A stretch of DNA of 13,074 nucleotides from Tannerella sp. Lineage in GTDB: Bacteria; Bacteroidota; Bacteroidia; Bacteroidales; Tannerellaceae. Shown here piece after piece: positions 10,841 through 13,074 of the stretch. The stretch covers positions 1 through 13,074 of the forward strand of contig JAISTJ010000179.1 of NCBI GenBank assembly GCA_031272655.1. Reading direction: 5' to 3'. Each line of letters begins with the position of its first letter. The stretch's first letter is position 1. A program made the position numbers and the translations under genes. The notes beneath the pieces are model-generated. The model worked only from the letters and a program-made list of their open reading frames with translations, searched no databases and was not told the DNA's origin.

Positions 10841-11986
10841 ATGAACAAACGAAAATTTATTGCTGCAGCGGCTATGCTTGGAGCAGGAGGATTGGTATGT
10901 GCGAGAGAGAAAATGAGTTATGAAGCCGGAGCTACAACCGGTTCGGTCTTCAATGTAAAGGATTTTGGCGCTAAGGGCGACGGTAAAACGTCTGATACAG
11001 AGGCAATTCAGAAGGCGCTGGATGCTGCGGGCGCTGTTAGTGGCACGGTTTATTTCCCGTCTGGAGTATATCTGTGCCATGACCTTAAGGCGAGCGCGCA
11101 TACGACGTTACTTGCCGAGCCACAGTGGGCATATCGCGGCGACGGCGGCGCTATTCTGTCGCTTGATTCGGAGGCTGCGTCGTGTGTGTTGGATATAACG
11201 GGAGCTTTCGGCGTACATATTCGCGGTCTGTTCTTCAGGGGAATACGTAACGCCTCAAAAACCATTCACGGCATTTTCCTGAACAACGACAAGGAGTATA
11301 GCAAGCAGGAAGATACTATTGTGATTGACGACTGCAAGGTGCAGAGTTTTTCAGGTCACGGTCTGATGCTGCTTCGTTGCTGGCTTTTCATCATCCGGCA
11401 CAGTTATTTTGCATCGAATAAGGGCTGCGGCGTACAGCTTACCGGCTGGGACGGGTTCGTTACCGACAATCAGTTTTCCGGCAACGGCTCGCACGGGTTT
11501 GGCACCGAGACGTCCGGAAGCACGGTTATGTTCACCGCCAACCGCGTGGAATGGAACGGCGGGTACGGGTTGTACCTGTCGGGCGGCGACGCATGGAACG
11601 TAACGGGTAACTGCTTTGACCGCAACTCGGGCGCCGGTCTGTGTGCATGGCGTATAGCCGATTCTGCTGTTACGGGCAATGTGTTTCGTCGTTGCGGGGC
11701 TAACAGCAAGCATTTGGCGGAAGGCGAAAACTCATGTGCGGTACGAATAGAGAACTGTAAAGGCCTGACTTTCACCGGCAATTCATGTCAGACAGGCAAG
11801 AACGACGGTGGCGGCGGGGAACTTACGCCGAAAATGGGCATAAGGGTGAAAGGCAACGAATATACAATAATCTCTGCCAATGCTATGTATCAAGGTTTTA
11901 CGGAAAAGGCTTTTGACGACCTTGGGGAACATGGTAAGGATTTTTTGATAGTGAACAATGTCGCGTCGGCTGTTCCTCTTGCTTAA
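10841..11986 (+). CDS. Exported right-handed beta-helix protein (pectate-lyase-like)
   Basis: The 381-residue protein has an N-terminal export signal (MNKRKFIAAAAMLGAGG). It resembles a Tat signal but has KR rather than RR. The segment FNVKDFGAKGDGKTSDTEAIQKALDA (about 37-62) is the hallmark start of pectate-lyase-like (Pectate_lyase_3) beta-helices, followed by GTVYFPSGVYL. The rest is a run of parallel beta-helix coils with repeated N/G turns (IIRHSYFASNKGCG, VTDNQFSGNGSHG, FTANRVEWNGGYG, VTGNCFDRNSGAG, VTGNVFRRCGANS). Catalytic residues and substrate cannot be read from the sequence; lyase, hydrolase, epimerase or a purely binding role are all possible. It has 12 cysteines, many for an exported protein. 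Its middle is GC-rich (60% over 11521-11580, against 42% in a sampled RelA/SpoT segment). It lies 24 bases after the CapA-NlpC gene, and its stop codon lies inside a duplicated piece of merR. Confidence 0.87.
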   Translation: MNKRKFIAAAAMLGAGGLVCAREKMSYEAGATTGSVFNVKDFGAKGDGKTSDTEAIQKALDAAGAVSGTVYFPSGVYLCHDLKASAHTTLLAEPQWAYRGDGGAILSLDSEAASCVLDITGAFGVHIRGLFFRGIRNASKTIHGIFLNNDKEYSKQEDTIVIDDCKVQSFSGHGLMLLRCWLFIIRHSYFASNKGCGVQLTGWDGFVTDNQFSGNGSHGFGTETSGSTVMFTANRVEWNGGYGLYLSGGDAWNVTGNCFDRNSGAGLCAWRIADSAVTGNVFRRCGANSKHLAEGENSCAVRIENCKGLTFTGNSCQTGKNDGGGGELTPKMGIRVKGNEYTIISANAMYQGFTEKAFDDLGEHGKDFLIVNNVASAVPLA

Positions 11987-12075
11987 ACAGTAACCGCCGC
12001 GTCCATAGCGTAACGAGCTGCAATATTCTATTGCTTTTAAAGCCAAACTTAAACAGTAACCGCCGCATCCATAGC
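11982..12075 (+). repeat. Direct repeat duplicating the 3' end of merR
   Basis: Bases 11982-12009 and 12048-12075 are identical over 28 positions except one (G at 12001, A at 12067). They are 66 bases apart. The right copy encodes the last residues of MerR (AMDAAVTV and stop, minus strand). The left copy still encodes AMDAAVTV and stop in the same sense but is cut off from any gene by a TAG at 12030-12028. On the plus strand the left copy supplies the TAA stop (11984-11986) of the beta-helix gene. Confidence 0.85.
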
Positions 12076-12387
12076 ATCCTGAAGCTCTTTTAGCTCTTTC
12101 CGGATATTTTGCAGGTGGGTCAGCAATTTGGAGTTGCGCTTCGTCTCATCCATACGGCTTTCGAGGCGCTTTTTAGCCCCTTCGATTTTCAACTTGCCAT
12201 TTCGAAGCAGGTGTTTGATGAGGCGCACATCTTCTATGTCCTTCTCGGTAAAGAAACGGGCGCCGTGCTCATTGCGGCGGGGAGTTATGTGGTTTGGAAA
12301 CTCGCTCTCCCAATAACGCAAAGTAGGCTCACTCTCACTAACCATCTCTGCTACCTCCTTGATTGAATAATACCGCTTCTCTTTCAT
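12049..12387 (-). CDS. Small MerR-family transcriptional regulator
   Basis: The 112-residue protein has an N-terminal MerR winged-helix DNA-binding domain: YYSIKEVAEMVSESEPTLRYWESEFP (about 6-31), then the wing region PRRNEHGARFFTEKDIEDVRLIKHLL (36-61). A basic, probably coiled-coil dimerisation helix follows (about 65-105). It has no effector-binding domain and no clustered cysteines for metal sensing, so the signal it responds to is unknown. It lies downstream of the M23 peptidase gene on the same strand. With no recognisable promoter box in the 126-base gap, it is probably cotranscribed. From memory, the M23-MerR pairing recurs in Bacteroidales. The start codon directly abuts a heptamer repeat. 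Confidence 0.92.
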   Translation of the reverse strand: MKEKRYYSIKEVAEMVSESEPTLRYWESEFPNHITPRRNEHGARFFTEKDIEDVRLIKHLLRNGKLKIEGAKKRLESRMDETKRNSKLLTHLQNIRKELKELQDAMDAAVTV

Positions 12388-12414
12388 TTTAGATTTTAGA
12401 TTTTAGATTTTAGA
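12387..12414 (+). repeat. Heptamer repeat TTTTAGA, four exact copies
   Basis: Four perfect copies of TTTTAGA run from 12387 to 12414. On the minus strand they read TCTAAAA and end in the A of the merR start codon (12387-12385), so the array takes the place of the ribosome-binding region. The A-rich leader suits Bacteroidota translation, which depends little on Shine-Dalgarno pairing. Confidence 0.9.
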
Positions 12415-12485
12415 TTTGAAAGACTTGAAATGCCGTAGAGCTGTCTTCCTGTCTAAATATCTATGGTCAATCTTCTCATATCTTG

Positions 12486-12513
12486 ATTCTCAATTCTGAA
12501 TTCTGAATTAAAG
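12486..12513 (+). repeat. Heptamer repeat ATTCTGA, three to four units
   Basis: The units are ATTCTCA (12486), ATTCTGA (12493) and ATTCTGA (12500), then a diverged ATTAAAG (12507-12513). The array ends exactly where the M23 stop codon (12514-12516, minus strand) begins. Between this array and the one beside merR, bases 12415-12485 show no feature I can name. Confidence 0.75.
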
Positions 12514-13074
12514 TCAGTCCATGACCTGACCGTGATTTTCAGCGATTTGGATCATTTTGTCATATTCTTCGGGCGTCAGGTCCTGGAAATAATATTTCGA
12601 CGGGTTCTCATAGCGACCTTTGTATATTACTTCATAGTGAAGGTGCGGACCGGTTGACTTGCCTGTGTTACCAACGGTAGCAATCACTTCACCACGCTTA
12701 ACTTTCTGACCTGTATGGACTTTGATTTTATCTATATGCCCATATAAAGTCTCATAATCAAAACCGTGATTGATAATGACGCAGTTACCGTAACCCTGCT
12801 TGCGTTCAGCGAAAACCACCGTACCATCGCCAGTCGCATGAATCTCAGTGCCGATAGCAGCCGAAAAATCCATACCTGAATGAAATGCTTTTATATGATA
12901 AATGGGGTCTATGCGCATGCCATAGCCGGAAGCGGTGTGTTTCAGGTCTTTGTTCGCAACCGGCTGAATAGCAGGGATGCAGCGCAGGCGCTCTTCCATC
13001 GTCTTGCCTATAGAGATGAGTTCTTCGAGCGAGTTCGACTGTACGTAGAGTTGCTTCTTTAAGACGTCCATGCG
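12514..13074 (-). CDS. M23-family (LytM) metalloendopeptidase, 5' end missing
   Basis: The C-terminal 187 or so codons of a peptidoglycan endopeptidase are present; the frame is still open at the right edge. A Met lies at 13071, but Bacteroidales relatives, as I remember them, have a longer N-terminus with a membrane anchor, so the true start is probably outside. The zinc site is complete: HSGMD (His and Asp), the YGH motif in FDYETLYGHID, and HLHYE (HxH). The core GTEIHATGDGTVVFAERKQGYGNCVIINHG and GQKVKRGEVIATVGNTGKSTGPHLH is typical of active LytM domains, so it is likely a true hydrolase rather than an inactive EnvC/NlpD-like activator. The upstream segment IPAIQPVANKDLKHTASGYGMRIDPIYHIKAFHSG is the usual lead-in. 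It is followed by merR after a 126-base gap. Confidence 0.94.
   Translation of the reverse strand, partial: RMDVLKKQLYVQSNSLEELISIGKTMEERLRCIPAIQPVANKDLKHTASGYGMRIDPIYHIKAFHSGMDFSAAIGTEIHATGDGTVVFAERKQGYGNCVIINHGFDYETLYGHIDKIKVHTGQKVKRGEVIATVGNTGKSTGPHLHYEVIYKGRYENPSKYYFQDLTPEEYDKMIQIAENHGQVMD

Noticed and set aside
10841..10903. Lipoprotein signal in the beta-helix protein (Cys20 after GGLV)
   Set aside because: The residue before the cysteine is Val, not Ala, Gly or Ser, so it is not a good lipobox. A plain Sec or Tat-like signal fits better.

Overview
The window looks like a chromosomal segment of an uncultured or little-studied member of the Bacteroidales (phylum Bacteroidota). Three things point there. 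Several genes are preceded by the Bacteroidota -7 promoter box (TAnnTTTG; twice as the identical 13-mer CGTACCTTTGCGG) with no obvious Shine-Dalgarno sequence. MraY carries a Bacteroidota-type loop insertion. YidC, the ABC-F ATPase, the small MerR and the M23 peptidase all have the Bacteroidales form as I remember it. Nothing here is a classical mobile element: no transposase, integrase, CRISPR array, tRNA or rRNA was seen.

Layout. A minus-strand gene for an exported protein begins at 55 and runs off the left edge. It is divergent from yidC (225-2198, membrane insertase). A repeat-filled 235-base spacer leads to a YbiT-like ABC-F ATPase (2434-4056). This converges, with a 14-base overlap, on a minus-strand peptidoglycan pair, mraY then murD (6683 down to 4043). 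Divergent from mraY is a full-length bifunctional RelA/SpoT protein (6869-9124). Behind it a separate promoter drives a two-gene secreted cassette: a CapA-type metallophosphatase fused to an NlpC/P60 peptidase (9176-10816), then a right-handed beta-helix protein (10841-11986). These converge on a minus-strand M23 endopeptidase (partial, from the right edge to 12514) and a small MerR regulator (12387-12049).

Shared themes. Most genes serve the envelope: membrane insertion, lipid I synthesis, muropeptide ligation, and three secreted or envelope hydrolase-type proteins. The stringent-response enzyme sits in the middle. mraY and murD stand alone, without the other division and cell-wall (dcw) genes that usually flank them.

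Most worth a second look. (1) A GC-rich, doubly palindromic element of about 63 bases inserted in frame in yidC. (2) An ABC-F protein in which one composite ATPase site is lost while the other is intact. (3) Heptamer and octamer tandem repeats of differing sequence filling all three larger same-strand spacers and touching start or stop codons. (4) A near-perfect 28-base duplication of the 3' end of merR that supplies the stop codon of the convergent beta-helix gene. (5) The CapA-NlpC/P60 fusion paired with a beta-helix protein.
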